From contig OX621250.1 of NCBI GenBank assembly GCA_951640165.1, forward strand, positions 4,712,001-4,776,000: a stretch of 64,000 nucleotides of DNA, written 5' to 3'. This DNA is from Pseudoips prasinana (lineage: Eukaryota; Arthropoda; Insecta; Lepidoptera; Nolidae). A program made the position numbers and the translations under genes. Below, one piece after another: positions 19,655-29,785 of the stretch; positions within the stretch are counted from its first letter, which is position 1, and the number at the start of each line of letters is the position of its first letter. The notes below the pieces were generated by a model. That model was not told where the DNA came from, ran no database searches, and was given only the letters and a program-made list of their open reading frames with translations.

Positions 19655-19955
19655 AAAGGCAAAAAATCACGATTGTTTTATGGGAGCCCCCTTAAATTTT
19701 TGTTTTTGTAATTGTTTATTTTGAAAAGTGAACTTATTAAGTACTAAATATTCTGTTAATATTTCAAGCGCATACCAGTTGATATTATAATTATGAGCAA
19801 AACGAGCTATCACGTTTGTTGTATGGGATCTCCCTTACATATTTATTTTATTCTGTTTTTCGGTACCATCTGTGAAAATTTCAACTGTCCAACTATTCAT
19901 GAGATACAGCCTGGTGAGAGACGGACAGACATACAGCGGAGTCCTATATTATAGT
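19655..19955 (+). repeat. Interspersed repeat (AGCCCCCTTAAA type)
   Basis: It holds GGGAGCCCCCTTAAA, then ACGTTTGTTGTATGGGA, GAAAATTTCAACTGTCCAAC and GAGATACAGCCTGGTGAGAG. This is the block order of the fuller copy at 33541-33837; the left end is truncated. Confidence 0.55.
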
Positions 19956-20289
19956 AATATATTCTCATTTAAAATTTTTGGGTATGGAATTTTAAATAGA
20001 GAAATATGTGGAATCGTATACCTAGATAGTAAAAGATGCAGTACTTTATAATTTTACTTATAAAAACTAATTATATTTTTTTTATGAAATATAAAAATGA
20101 TATCCCGTTATCTTTATTCATATAATTAATCAACTATTCTTGACAATTCATTGTTTATTCTTGACAAGTCAATTTAAAACAAGAAAAAAAATACAAATAG
20201 AAATAGTATTAAGTCTGCGGGTAGTGTGCCGAAAAAGGTGGTGACGTTATCTCGTTGTATAGCCAAGCTTACTAGGGTTGCCAACTTTT
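19956..20289. other. No gene or recognised repeat
   Basis: AT-rich. TATTCTTGACAA occurs twice about 25 bp apart (near 20130 and 20156). Nothing else can be supported. Confidence 0.4.
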
Positions 20290-20996
20290 TTTTCATCATC
20301 ATATCAGCCGAAAGACGTCTGGACAAAGGCCTCTCCCAAAGATCTCCACAATTACCGAGCTATCTTGCGCTATTCGCATCCAGCAGATTCCAGCGACCCG
20401 CACAAGATCATCGGTCCACGAGATGGACAAGGGGGCCTGCCCACGCTGCGTCTTCCGGTTCGTGGTCGCCACTCGAGAACCTTTCTGCTCCAACGGCCGT
20501 CGCGTTGGTTCTACGAGCTATATGCCCCGCCCACTGCCACTTCAGTTTTGCAATTCTTCGGGCTGTGTCGGGACTTTGGTTCGCCTGCGGATTTCGATAT
20601 TTCTGATTCGATCCCGCAGGGAAACTCCGAGCATAGCCCTCTCCATTGCTCTTTGGGTGACCTTGAGCCTTCTGATAAGGCCCATAGTGAGCGACCACGT
20701 CTCTGTTCCGTAAGTCATCACTGGCAACACACACTGGTCGAAGACTTTCGACTTTAGACACTGCGGTATTTTCGACGAGAAGATGTTACGTAGCTTCCCG
20801 AACGCTGCCCAGCCGAGTTGGATTCTACGATTGACCTCCTTCTCGAAGTTGGACCTACCTAGTTGGATGGTCTGTCCTAGGTAAATATAATTCTCTACAA
20901 CTTCGAGTACAGAGTCACCAACTTTCAATTGAGTGGGTGCAACATGGACGTTTGACATGATTTTCGTTTTATCCCTGTTCATTTTCAGGCCCGCTT
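20290..20996 (-). pseudogene. RTE-clade LINE, reverse transcriptase C-terminal fragment
   Basis: The frame 20982-20542 reads KTKIMSN, YIYLGQTI, KEVNRRIQLGWAAFGKLR, VLPVMTYGTETWSL and QRAMERAMLGVSLRDRIRN: the thumb and connection region of RTE-type ORF2. Near 20570 a one-base shift moves it into the frame with RRIAKLKWQWAGHIARR (20761-20408). It ends in the standard RTE tail (GGCCTTTGTCCAG, then GGCTGATATGATGATG on the minus strand), the tail also seen at 5862. The catalytic half and endonuclease are missing (5' truncation at about 20996). Plus-strand ORFs over this stretch are shadows. Confidence 0.8.
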
Positions 20997-21744
20997 GTTG
21001 AGAGACTTTTTGAAATATAAAAATTTAACTTTTTTTTACTAGAAATTAATTAGATTCAGGTCTATGAAGAATTTTAAATAGTATTTTAGAAAATTAACAA
21101 TATTTTATTTATTTATTGTTTTAAAACATATTTTTAGAGCGTCTCGCACAACTTACTAATTTACAATCATTGTGGCTGCGTCGCACTAAATGTAAACAGT
21201 ATTTTGTATACTTTATTTTTGTTCAACAGTAAAAAGTATAATTTAGTGAAAAACAGTCTAATACTGTTCAAAACAGTCTAGTTGGCAACTCTAACCCCAG
21301 CCCTTGGGTCATTTCAAATTACAACAAGGCGTAATCTATATTTGCAGATAAATATATTTCTATTTGTAAAATCAACTAAGGTGATAATCTCACCAACCCC
21401 GCGTAACTCACCAAACCACTAAAAATCAACCAAAAACTATTCATATAAACACCCAGATCTTTTCACAGAGTCATTAAATTTTGAAGTCTCTAACGTTTTT
21501 GTCTTCCAAATTGTCATAACGTGTGAATGAGGTGTCGCGACAAACGTCTCGTGAAGATAATGTTTGAAGCACTTTTAGTTTACTTAGATAATGGTCTCTG
21601 AAGTGACTTTTGTATTGTCGTGTCATCGTAGAAGATAAAAATGAGTGGTAATAGACAAATTTACATACTTTCTCTTGTAGTTATCCCGTGTGAGGATGGG
21701 AAAGAATACTATTCTTCCACACCCTATTCTCGGGAATCCTGTTT
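20997..21744. other. No gene; AT-rich
   Basis: No coding signal. CTAGTTGGCAACTCTAACC near 21278 loosely mirrors CTAGGGTTGCCAACTT near 20271 in opposite orientation, too short and imperfect to call terminal repeats. Confidence 0.4.
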
Positions 21745-22020
21745 TTTGAAGTTATACTTCTTTTGGCGCGATGGAGAAAAATGATGAGAGTGAATTTTTA
21801 CGATGCGCGCGCACACCGACACCAAAAAATTTAACAGCATGAAGTTAGTTCTAGGTGGTATGAAAGTGAATTTTTACGATGCGCGCGCATCGTAAAAATA
21901 ACAGCATGAAGTTAGTTCTAGGTGGTATGAGAGTGAATTTTTACAGCATCACGTTAGTGGTGGTATGAAAATTGATAACTATGTTCAAGTTGTATATTAA
22001 GAAGTATAACTTCTAACGCG
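21745..22020. mobile_element. MITE-like element with internal duplication and palindrome
   Basis: GAAGTTATACTTCTTT near 21756 and AAGAAGTATAACTTCT near 22000 form an inverted pair that could be terminal repeats. Between them a block AACAGCATGAAGTTAGTTCT-AGGTGGTATGA followed by GTGAATTTTTAC occurs twice (period about 68 bp) with a third partial copy. A perfect 28-bp palindrome spans 21871-21898, with a core of alternating GC. Non-coding; family unknown. Confidence 0.45.
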
Positions 22021-22143
22021 TGTACATAAGTACACACAAGTTTTTTTTTTTAAATCCCAAGGTGCAAATGATCAAACGCTTATTTAGAATTCCGGCCTAT
22101 GTCCAGTAGTGGAATCAGGCTTATGATGTGTGTATATAAAACG

Positions 22144-22378
22144 ACGGGCCTGTGGCGTGATTGGTAAATGCTTGCTTTGCACGCCGCAGGTCGTGTGTTC
22201 GATTCCCACCCAGGACAAATATTTGTGTGCATAAACATGTCTGTTTGGCCTGAGTCTGGGTGCAATTATCTATACAAGTATGTGTTTACAAATGAAAAGT
22301 AGTATATGTATCAGTTATCTGGTTTCCATAGTACAAGCTCTGCTTAGTTTGGGATCAAATGACCTAGTGTAAATAATG
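22144..22378 (+). mobile_element. tRNA-derived SINE, family A
   Basis: The head has an A box (TGGCGTGATTGG) and a B box (TGTTCGATTCCC), so an internal RNA polymerase III promoter is plausible. The body includes AAACATGTCTGTTTGGCCTG and the tail ACAAGCTCTGCTTAGTTTGG. It faces a second copy at 22662 in inverted orientation. Confidence 0.85.
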
Positions 22379-22661
22379 CTCAGACGACCAGACACCCAGA
22401 CCCCACGACCTCTGGCTTGGCAGTCAAGGTCACTGAGTGCTAGACCAAGACACCATTCCTGCTGTAAAAGGGTTTACGCACGTACTTGATTCTCTTTATG
22501 AAAATAAAACGCGTTGTTTCGCATCCATGACCATTCAACGACCATGGGAGGGTCGATTTCTAGGGACGTGTAGCGCTGAAGTAGCATTGTCAAGTTCCCA
22601 TCTCGTGAACGGCTCGCTGACACTCAGTCGAGTTGGCGCCAAGTTTTTATTTTATTTTATA
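22379..22661. other. Spacer between inverted SINEs; short unrecognised ORF
   Basis: A 75-codon frame (22437-22664) with no known motif. GC content looks higher than in the surroundings. No family assigned. Confidence 0.25.
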
Positions 22662-22912
22662 TAAATATCCTGGGACATAATCACACACGGCCATCTGATC
22701 CCAAACTAAGCAGAGCTTGTACTATGGAAACCAGATAACTGATAGACTTCATATACTACTTTTCTTTTGTAAATACATACTTATATAGATTATTACACCC
22801 CGACTCAGGACAAACAGACATGTTCATACAGACAAATATCTGTGCTGGGTGGGAATCGAACCCACGACCTGCGGCGGCGTGAAAGGCAAATTTACCAACC
22901 ACGGCATTGACT
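22662..22912 (-). mobile_element. tRNA-derived SINE, family A
   Basis: Minus-strand copy: tail complement ATCTGATCCCAAACTAAGCA, B-box complement GGGAATCGAACCCACGACCT, and a damaged A box near 22895. The left end TCCTGGGACATAATCACACA gives the family's 3' terminus. Confidence 0.8.
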
Positions 22913-23171
22913 GTTGAGGATATTTTTAGTTGATTTAATAAGTGTAATCAATCATAAAACTAATAAAAAAAATACATGGGCAAATGGAAGCCATCACCAC
23001 CCCAAAAAATTACGTTTTAACCATGTTAGATTAAAGTTAATTATCTAACTAATGCTGTTATATAGGTACTATCTCTAAACGACTTTATACACGACATGGG
23101 GGCGCCACAATCGGTAATGACTATTTATTTTAGTGGATGATCTATAGGAAGATATTCGAAATAGGGTATCA
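22913..23171. other. No recognised feature
   Basis: AT-rich single-copy-looking sequence between the SINE and the Helitron. Confidence 0.3.
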
Positions 23172-23497
23172 TCTATACATATAATAAAATCGTAGGAAAG
23201 TCAAAACTGTACATTGAATATTTTTTTTAATGGATGCTTGGGGCGTGATCTACAATAATTGATATCGAAGCCAAAAATATCGTTTTTAGAATTTTTGTCT
23301 GTATGTATGTATCTGTATCTGTATGTATCCGGGCTAAACTCAAAAAGTACTGCATGAATTTACTTCAAATTTTGCATGAATATTACTAAGAGGTCGGGTC
23401 AACATATAGGGTACATATTATCACGCTATCATCTACGGGGGAGGAGCTGTGATAATTTATAAAGTTTAACGCGGGTAAAACCGCGGGGCACAGCTAG
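23172..23497 (+). mobile_element. Lep1-like non-autonomous Helitron, full length (326 bp)
   Basis: 5' TC at 23172 preceded by A, 3' CTAG at 23494-23497 followed by T. The hairpin GCGGGTAAAACCGC lies just upstream of GGGCACAGCTAG. It shares nearly all sequence with 18363-18681 (reverse) and 31568-31880. Confidence 0.82.
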
Positions 23498-23604
23498 TTC
23501 AAAATACTTTAGCTTGAAAGTACCTACATTTCTTAATAATAATGTCCATGTCGAATTTCTACTAAGGCGACCAGTCTCAATGGACACTAGCAATATGCGT
23601 GAGA

Positions 23605-23812
23605 CATATTTTATTTCTTAAAGATAACGCCCGCACTCGCATATCTAATCCCTGTGTGGCGGGGTACTTTACAAACATATAATAGACAGACTCAAATTAC
23701 ATCCAGACTCTGAACAACTATTTATTGGTCACACAAATAGTTTTCCGGCGCGGGATTCGAACCTGCGACACGAAGCGGCGAGGCGACTGCCTTAGCCGCT
23801 GCGCCACACGTA
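23605..23812 (-). mobile_element. tRNA-derived SINE, family C
   Basis: On the minus strand TGTGGCGCAGCGGCTAAGGC (A box) and GCAGGTTCGAATCCCGCGCC (B box) form a good tRNA-like head, followed by a body containing CTATTTGTGTGACC. A second copy is at 34672-34868. The tRNA-like part is joined to a non-tRNA tail, so this is not a tRNA gene. Confidence 0.7.
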
Positions 23813-24244
23813 TAATGCACAAGTGTGTGAGCAAACACAGAGGCACTATCCATTCCATCACTCTCATGTTTCAATGCTACTAAACCAACGAAGCACATTA
23901 CCGATCTCTGGGTATACTTAACCCACAGGCTGCTCGTGTAGAACGTCCGACAGTATGCTTTAAAAAGAGTAACTTGAATAGCAGAAAAAAATACCGATAA
24001 TGATCTATGACACCTATAATTATCAATATGTTCTACTCTAACAATCACGCTAGTGAAAACTGGGCGTGTTCGATTTTATAACAATGTCAGTTTTTCCTAG
24101 CGTGTTAGTACTCGATAAATAATATTGTTACCAGCTTATACTAGCTTAGTATTTTATCTTGTGAAAGTGATGCATTTGCGTGTTTGTATCAAGAAGTTTG
24201 TACGTAGAAATGGAGAGTAAACTCAGAGATTAAGTCATTTGAAT
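23813..24244. other. No gene or recognised repeat
   Basis: A minus-strand ORF overlapping 23722-24048 has no recognisable domain and runs into the SINE. Nothing else is seen. Confidence 0.35.
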
Positions 24245-24545
24245 AGTGAGTCAAATGTTTATCACTGTGGAGGCACTCATAGCCACATGCTCTCACCGGT
24301 CCGGAAGTGACCGGCGAGGTCCAGCAACTAGGCTCGTGGTCCGTCTATAGATGGGTCACCGCCACAGTGGTTAAATTTCTGAGCGTCTCCGTGCGTCGAA
24401 GGGCACGTAAAGTTGTCAGTCCCGGTTGTAGCCATTAGGCAACGGTCGTCAAGCCATGCCAGAGGCCTACTGGGCTGCTTGGACAACTCTAACACTAGGA
24501 TAACCACTGCCCATACGGTAAATAAGTAAGTACTGTGGACTATCA
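24245..24545 (-). repeat. Interspersed repeat (GGGACTGACAACTT type)
   Basis: Shares blocks with 33234-33475 in opposite orientation: CTGGCATGGCTTGAC versus CTGACATGGCTTAACG, a GCCGGGACC-like block, GGCGGTGACCCATCTATAGA versus GGCGGTCACCCATCTATGGA, and ACCGGTGAGAGCAT. Non-coding; class unknown. Confidence 0.55.
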
Positions 24546-25479
24546 AGTAGGACTGCCACTTGATTTTATGTTCCCCTGGCAGAATTATAGCTCAGTTCTG
24601 CGGATATTATTTACTAAACATAAGTAAGTGGGCAAACAAGCATCATTATATCCTCACGACAAGAACGATCAGGAACCACCTGACTTACATTACCTAAAAG
24701 GCAATGTCGCTAATTTTATAGTCAAGTAATATAATTAAATTTCCACTTTCACTTTCTCCACTTTCTGTGTTAGAAATAATTTGTTACATTTTTGGTCAAT
24801 TCGGTTCGTAATTAATCCGTAGATCTTTTTTATATAGAAAAGACAAGAAGAAAGTTTCTATTGGTGGACAATACAGAATTTTCATGTTGATAAAATACTC
24901 CCGACAATACTCAATCAGATGAGCAGCTTAGGCTCTTAGCTCAGTAACGTAAAGCGACAGTTGCACAAAATCCTAAAAACCGACCAACCTGCTTAGTGGT
25001 TTAACATAAAAAGGGGGTGACCAGTTGCAATATTGTTTATCTAAGTAACTATTATATGATAAAGTTAGTTAACAAGCACCAATTTAAGCACATAATAGTT
25101 ACTCAAATAAACCCTTATTCGGCCCTGGAGTCGGTACTTGCCTACAGAGGCGAGTACCGACTCCAGGTGTTTATCTCAGCTTCATGGGTAAGTGTTGATG
25201 GTACACCAATAGTAATAAAGTGTTTTGGTTTATTACTGAAATGGTTATTAGCTAGAAATGTTAATACATTGAGTAATTGCACATAATTTACCTTTACACA
25301 ATGTACAAAAGAGTATTCAACTGTTACTTTCTTTTACGCTAAGTGACTGTTGCTGAGCAAAGTATATAATTAGTGGAGGAAGTTTAAGTTGTGAAATAAG
25401 AGAAATTATAAGTTAAGCCACAAATTTCTCTATTAGACACGTGATTTTTTTATTTATTTTTTATTATTATTATTCTATT
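24546..25479. other. AT-rich stretch holding one strong GC-rich hairpin
   Basis: No gene. The hairpin has arms at 25125-25142 and 25149-25166 (18 bp, one mismatch, 6-base loop) and starts CTGGAGTCGGTAC. The weak 89-codon ORF across it has no motif. Confidence 0.45.
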
Positions 25480-25645
25480 GTACATCATTGACTTATTTAT
25501 ATTTATATTATTTGACATTGTAAACAATTTATTTAATAAAAAAATATGGATAATGTATATAAGTGGCAGAATATGCGGAATCTATTATTGTAAAATCTTT
25601 TGTACCAAATGTCTGGCAAATAAATAATTTGATTGATTGATCAAA
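25480..25645 (+). repeat. LINE 3' tail with GATT microsatellite end
   Basis: CTTTTGTACCAAATGTCTGG, then CAAATAAATAATTTGATTGA and TTGAT. A 3' UTR-like end finishing in short GATT repeats, the style of CR1-group LINEs. No coding part is attached. Confidence 0.4.
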
Positions 25646-25904
25646 CTTCTAATTTTATAACTAAGCAACGGGAAAATGAGATAGCCTTTAATAAAGTAAT
25701 TTAGTCTTTTTTACAACGTTAACTAAATATTCTATAGAAAGAGTCAAGTAATGATCAACAATTATCTTAACTTGTCCTTCTTCTTTATACATTGCCACCT
25801 AATTTACTAAACAAAGGAAATTACTTGGGTTAGGTTAGGTTAGAACTGTGACCATCTAGCGCGCGAAGGCGAGCGAGCGTAGCGACTATTGGCGAGTATT
25901 ATTT

Positions 25905-26137
25905 TTATAATAATAATATCCTAGGACATTTTTTACACACGGCCATCTGATCCCAAACTAAGCAGAGCTTGTACTATGGAAACCAGACAACTGATATACT
26001 ACATACATATACATAGGTAAATTACACCCAGACACAGGACAAACAGACATGTTCATGCACACAAATATCTGTCCTGGGTGGGAATCGAACCCACAACCTC
26101 CGGCGTGAAAAGTAAGCATTTGCCAACCACACCAACA
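25905..26137 (-). mobile_element. tRNA-derived SINE, family A, interrupted (left part)
   Basis: The minus-strand copy runs from the tail (TCCTAGGACATTTTTTACAC) through the B-box complement to the A-box region (GCCAACCACACCAACA). It resumes at 28694-28714 with AACCACGCCAACAGGCCCGT. The two ends share a 13-base duplication (AACCAC-x-CCAACA, one mismatch), so an R1-clade LINE inserted inside this SINE. Confidence 0.8.
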
Positions 26138-26207
26138 TCTTCTTTAAGGTGAACTAAAATCCCCCCCGGGCGTAAAACTTAATAATGTTACTGTAAAACG
26201 CAAAATA

Positions 26208-27495
26208 TTAGGTCTTTACCTATGAAATTGCCGTTCTGCAGTACTGGCCATTTCAAATCAAAATAATTTTTGTTTGGCTAAGAATTCTAATTTCAAATTA
26301 ATTTTATTTTAAAAACATGCATTCTTTTTTCCAAAAGTAGTCATTTCTTTATTGATTAGTGTTACATTTTCATCGCATTTCAATCTTTTTCGTCATCATG
26401 GATACGTTAAAAATTCGAGTAATTATGGAATATGAGTACCGTCGTGGCAGCAACGCGGCACAAGCGGCACGCAACATCAACGACGTTTACGGAGCTAACA
26501 CTACAAACCAACGCACCACCTGTTATTGGTTTGCTCGCTTCCGTTCTGGAAATTTCGACCTGAAAAATGAACCTCGCGGTCGTCCGAAGACTTTGGTCGA
26601 CAATGACGAATTAAAGGCGGTTGTGGAAGCTGATGATACACAATCTACGGCTGAATTAGCAGCAGCTTTCGACGTTAGCGTCAAAACAATATTGGTCCAT
26701 TTGCGTCAAATTGGCAAGGTAAAAAAGCTTGACAAATGGGTGCCCCACGAACTCAATGATCGCCAGCGCGAAGTACGCGTCGAGACGTGCCTTGCACTGC
26801 TCAACAGACACACAAATGAAGGAATTTTGAACCGCATTGTTACCTGCGATGAAAAATGGATTCTGTTTGATAACCGCAAGCGCTCAGCAAGTTGGTTGGA
26901 TCCTGGTTCAGCACCTAAACAATGCCCTAAACGAAAACTTACCCCTAGAAAAGTGATGGTCACTGTTTGGTGGTCTAGCGCCGGTGTGATTCATTACAGC
27001 TTCTTACCAAACGGGGTGAGCATTACTGCAGATGTGTACTGTGAAGAACTGAGCACAATGATGGAGAAGCTGGCGCATCTCCAACCAGCATTGGTCAATC
27101 GCTCGTCTCCGCTGCTCCTGCACGACAACGCGCGACCTCATACTGCACAGCAGACGGTCTCCAAGTTGCAAGAACTGGGGTTGGAAGCTCTCCGTCATCC
27201 GCCCTACTCACCAGACCTTGCGCCTACAGACTACTACTTTTTCCAGAATTTGGATAACTTCTTGGCGGGAAAAAAATTCAATACCCGAGAGGCAGTACAA
27301 AATGCCTTTGAAGAATTTGTTGCCTCCCGTCCAGCTGATTTCTTTAAGAAGGGCATCAATAAACTGCCACTGCGATGGCAAAGATGCATTGATTGCATGG
27401 GTGATTACTTCGATTAATACAAATAAAAAAATTCATGAAAAAAATTCGTTTAAATTTTTTCATACAAAACGGCAATTTCATAGGTAAAGACCTAT
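26208..27495 (+). mobile_element. mariner (Tc1/mariner superfamily) element, complete
   Basis: 28-bp terminal inverted repeats (26208-26235 and 27468-27495; outer end TTAGGTCTTTACC) match at 27 of 28 positions and are flanked by TA on both sides. Total 1288 bp, the usual mariner size. It contains one intact transposase frame. The near-perfect ends and open frame indicate a young copy. Confidence 0.93.
26398..27417 (+). CDS. mariner transposase, apparently intact
   Basis: 339 codons from the ATG at 26398 (the frame is open upstream from a GTG at 26359, but MDTLKIRVIMEYEYRRG is the natural start). Two N-terminal helix-turn-helix regions bind the element's ends (AAQAARNIND near 25-35; STAELAAAFDVS near 85-95). 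The mariner hallmark WVPHEL is present, and the catalytic triad is complete: first D in VTCDEKWI, second in LLHDNARPH, third in YSPDLAPTDYYFF, with exactly 34 residues between the last two (D,D34D). The length matches the family's ~345 residues. No stop or frameshift, so it may encode working enzyme; activity is not shown by sequence alone. Confidence 0.93.
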   Translation: MDTLKIRVIMEYEYRRGSNAAQAARNINDVYGANTTNQRTTCYWFARFRSGNFDLKNEPRGRPKTLVDNDELKAVVEADDTQSTAELAAAFDVSVKTILVHLRQIGKVKKLDKWVPHELNDRQREVRVETCLALLNRHTNEGILNRIVTCDEKWILFDNRKRSASWLDPGSAPKQCPKRKLTPRKVMVTVWWSSAGVIHYSFLPNGVSITADVYCEELSTMMEKLAHLQPALVNRSSPLLLHDNARPHTAQQTVSKLQELGLEALRHPPYSPDLAPTDYYFFQNLDNFLAGKKFNTREAVQNAFEEFVASRPADFFKKGINKLPLRWQRCIDCMGDYFD

Positions 27496-28714
27496 TATCA
27501 ACCTGTTATTTGGGTTTAGTTTTAGAAAAGAATTTCTCGTTTATAGAACATATTAAATCAGTTGGGGAAAAAGCTAAGCGAAACTTTTTTGCACTTACAA
27601 GGATATCGACGGCAACCTGGGGCCTCTTTTAATACTCTTAAAATCATTTACGGGGCAACCTATCTTGGGTGTATATGCTACGGCTCGCCTGTGTGGGCTG
27701 ATAGGGCTACCATCGGAGCTGCTCGCCGTAAATTACTACAAAGCCAGAGGTTGGCGTAGAAATTTCTGTGTAAAGCCTATAGAACAGTGAGCACAGAGGC
27801 CCTACCTGTCCTAGCGGGTGTACTACCGGTTGATCTTGAAGTTCAAAGACGAGCAGCAATGTATTATTCTACGCGCGATAATTTAGAAAATGATTTCTTA
27901 TCATTACGCGACCATGCGAAAATAACCAGGCTATTTATGCCAATAGCTGACTTAAATAACGAACTACTAAATGAATGGCAATGTAGATGGAATACGTCAA
28001 CCAAGGGTCGCCATCTGCACCAGTTCTTTCCGGACGTACGCGAACGGTTAAATAAAACTTGGCTAATCATAGACCATTGTGTTGCACAATTTCTTACCGG
28101 ACACGGCAATTTTAAAAGTAAATTGTATAGTTTCAAATTAGTATCTTCACCAATCTGTCTGTGCTCAACATCCAGTAACGAATATAAACAAACTGCTCAC
28201 CACATCCTGTGGGAGTGTGATCTCTGGCAAAATCAGCGTGATATTATGTTAAACAGCTTGCAACCAATATCTGGAGTAGTTTATTATACGGATCTTGTAG
28301 CAACAAGGAACAACTTCCGTGCGTTTAACCGTTTTTGCCATACCTACTATTGGAATCAAATATAACAGCTCACTTAGGACCCTTAAATTGATCCTCGGTG
28401 CTTTTGCAGCTGGCTTCTCTAGTTGCAAATCTCTCATTTTATGAGGCTATAACCTCTTTACATCATTCTGTCTCCCGCTTTGCTCTGGAGGGAAGTGGAA
28501 CTATTCATTTTCTAACTCCTCCTTTTTCTGTTTCTGATTAAATTCGTTGCGGGATCCAAGACAGTTAAAGCGATTCCCCGGGACATGCCTGAGCTTCACC
28601 GCTCAGTGTCATTTCATTGTGTGCCACTGTTGATCCTGGCTTACAGGAGTTGCAGTGGTGGGTAAGAGGGAGGGACTAGTCCCGCAAAAAAAAAACCACG
28701 CCAACAGGCCCGTC

Positions 28715-29074
28715 AATTTTATATTTATTTAGCTTTGGTAAGAAACTTTAATAAATAAAATGATAGCCAACCTGGACGACTCTTAATAGACCTCGTACCC
28801 AGGTTGTTAGATCCAAAGAAAACATGTGCCAATGCCAATGGGGTTACATTCCCACATCACAAAACATCTGCGAGTGCGGCGGGTCACCCTAAAGTATTGC
28901 CCATTTATCTGCTTGTTTCTCCTGTGCAATCTCCTGTTCCCTTCAGGAGTTGTATGACGCTTACGCCGAAGCGGTCAGTGTTGCCCAATTTTGGGCAGAT
29001 AAAATTTAATTCTTACCATCGACACACGCTTGTATAGTCAGAACGAGTTTGTAGTTGGTAATATAATTAAGTAT
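28715..29074. other. Unassigned stretch with a short ORF (28804-29037)
   Basis: It follows the split SINE. A 77-codon plus-strand frame has no motif I know. The segment 28850-29000 looks more GC-rich than its surroundings and may be an old transposon piece. Confidence 0.25.
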
Positions 29075-29280
29075 AAATAGTTATTTCTACTTACATAGAT
29101 ATTTAGGCACACGGATTGTATGAGAAAAAATATAAAATTTATTTTATAATAGTATTGATATATAGCTAGCTTATACATATTTAGTTATTGACAAAGAAAT
29201 AATGTTGAAGTTGTTAAATTTCAACATTATTTCTTTGACAATAATCGAAATTTATAGTTTTAGCTATATTTTACTACAAA
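29075..29280 (-). repeat. Family R repeat copy carrying a hairpin
   Basis: Minus-strand relative of 3533-3830 (AGATATTTAGGCACACGGAT, AAAATTTATTTTATAATAGT, ATATAGCTAGCTTAT). A perfect 18-bp inverted repeat sits in it (29192-29209 and 29220-29237, CAAAGAAATAATGTTGAA), probably formed by local fold-back duplication. Confidence 0.45.
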
Positions 29281-29785
29281 TTGACTGAATGGCGACATAA
29301 AAAATAATGAGGTCTAACTTAGGTATAAAACGAAATAAAAATAGTAAAAGTTCAAGTTAATTACACAGACTTAAAGTTACATTATACTTAGTTAAACTAA
29401 AATAACACTGAAATAGTTAATGTTCCATGTGCAACCCTCACCCCACAGGCGGATAAAAAACCACCCTAAAAAACTACCCTTGTTTAATGTCTAACTGTGA
29501 GACAAATTAACTCTCAAATGACATATAATTGTGTGGCCTTATCTGCTTAGTTTTAAGGGTGATGGAGATTGATAAATACACTTTTTACTTTTACGATTTT
29601 AACGTTAAAGCGATTTTTATTCAGACCTCACACTAAATCCTCTGTCAACGAAGCTGCGCTTGATTGTACGAGCTTAAACCTTGAATAGATTTCTGCTCCT
29701 ATAATCCAGTAAACCTAACGACTACGCCACATTTCGGTTTATTCCATATACTAAAATAATATACACTTTATAAATACAACGCTCA
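29281..29785. other. No gene; decayed tRNA-like head
   Basis: About 29660-29735 on the minus strand has TGGCGTAGTCGTTAGG (A-box-like) and AGGTTTAAGCTC (poor B box), consistent with an old SINE head. The rest is unassigned. Confidence 0.35.

Larger units (their letters stand above)
26139..28365 (+). pseudogene. R1-clade ORF2 C-terminal remnant
   Basis: Coding starts before the mariner (SPPGVKLNNVTVKRKI, about 26159-26207) and resumes after it (STCYLGLVLEKNFSFIEHI, from 27498); the two join in frame if the mariner and its TA duplication are taken out. Downstream: YGATYLGCICYGSPVW, a stop at 27757, YRTVSTEALPVLAGVLPVDL, and a C-terminal CCHC-like region (CLCS, then HHILWECDLW). The end of the palm/thumb and the C-terminal domain remain; the endonuclease and catalytic core do not. 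Frame breaks near 27630 and 27757 show it was dead or dying independently of the mariner. Confidence 0.72.
26138..28693 (+). mobile_element. R1-clade LINE, 5'-truncated copy, itself split by a mariner
   Basis: Bounded by a 13-bp target duplication in the family A SINE (26125-26137 and 28694-28706) and ending in an A-run (28686-28693). The mariner occupies 26208-27495. The last ~145 bp are identical by eye to the truncated copy at 35787-35946, which defines the family's 3' end (GGGAGGGACTAGTCCCG before the A-run). Confidence 0.8.

Noticed and set aside
20226..20757. Plus-strand ORFs of 96-159 codons
   Set aside because: Shadows of the minus-strand RTE fragment; no recognisable motif of their own.
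20271..21300. Terminal inverted repeats GGGTTGCCAACTT / GTTGGCAACTC around the RTE fragment
   Set aside because: Match is only about 11 bases with mismatches, and the RTE fragment explains most of the interval.
25125..25166. microRNA precursor
   Set aside because: The stem is only 18 bp with a 6-base loop, too short for a usual precursor; kept as an unexplained hairpin only.
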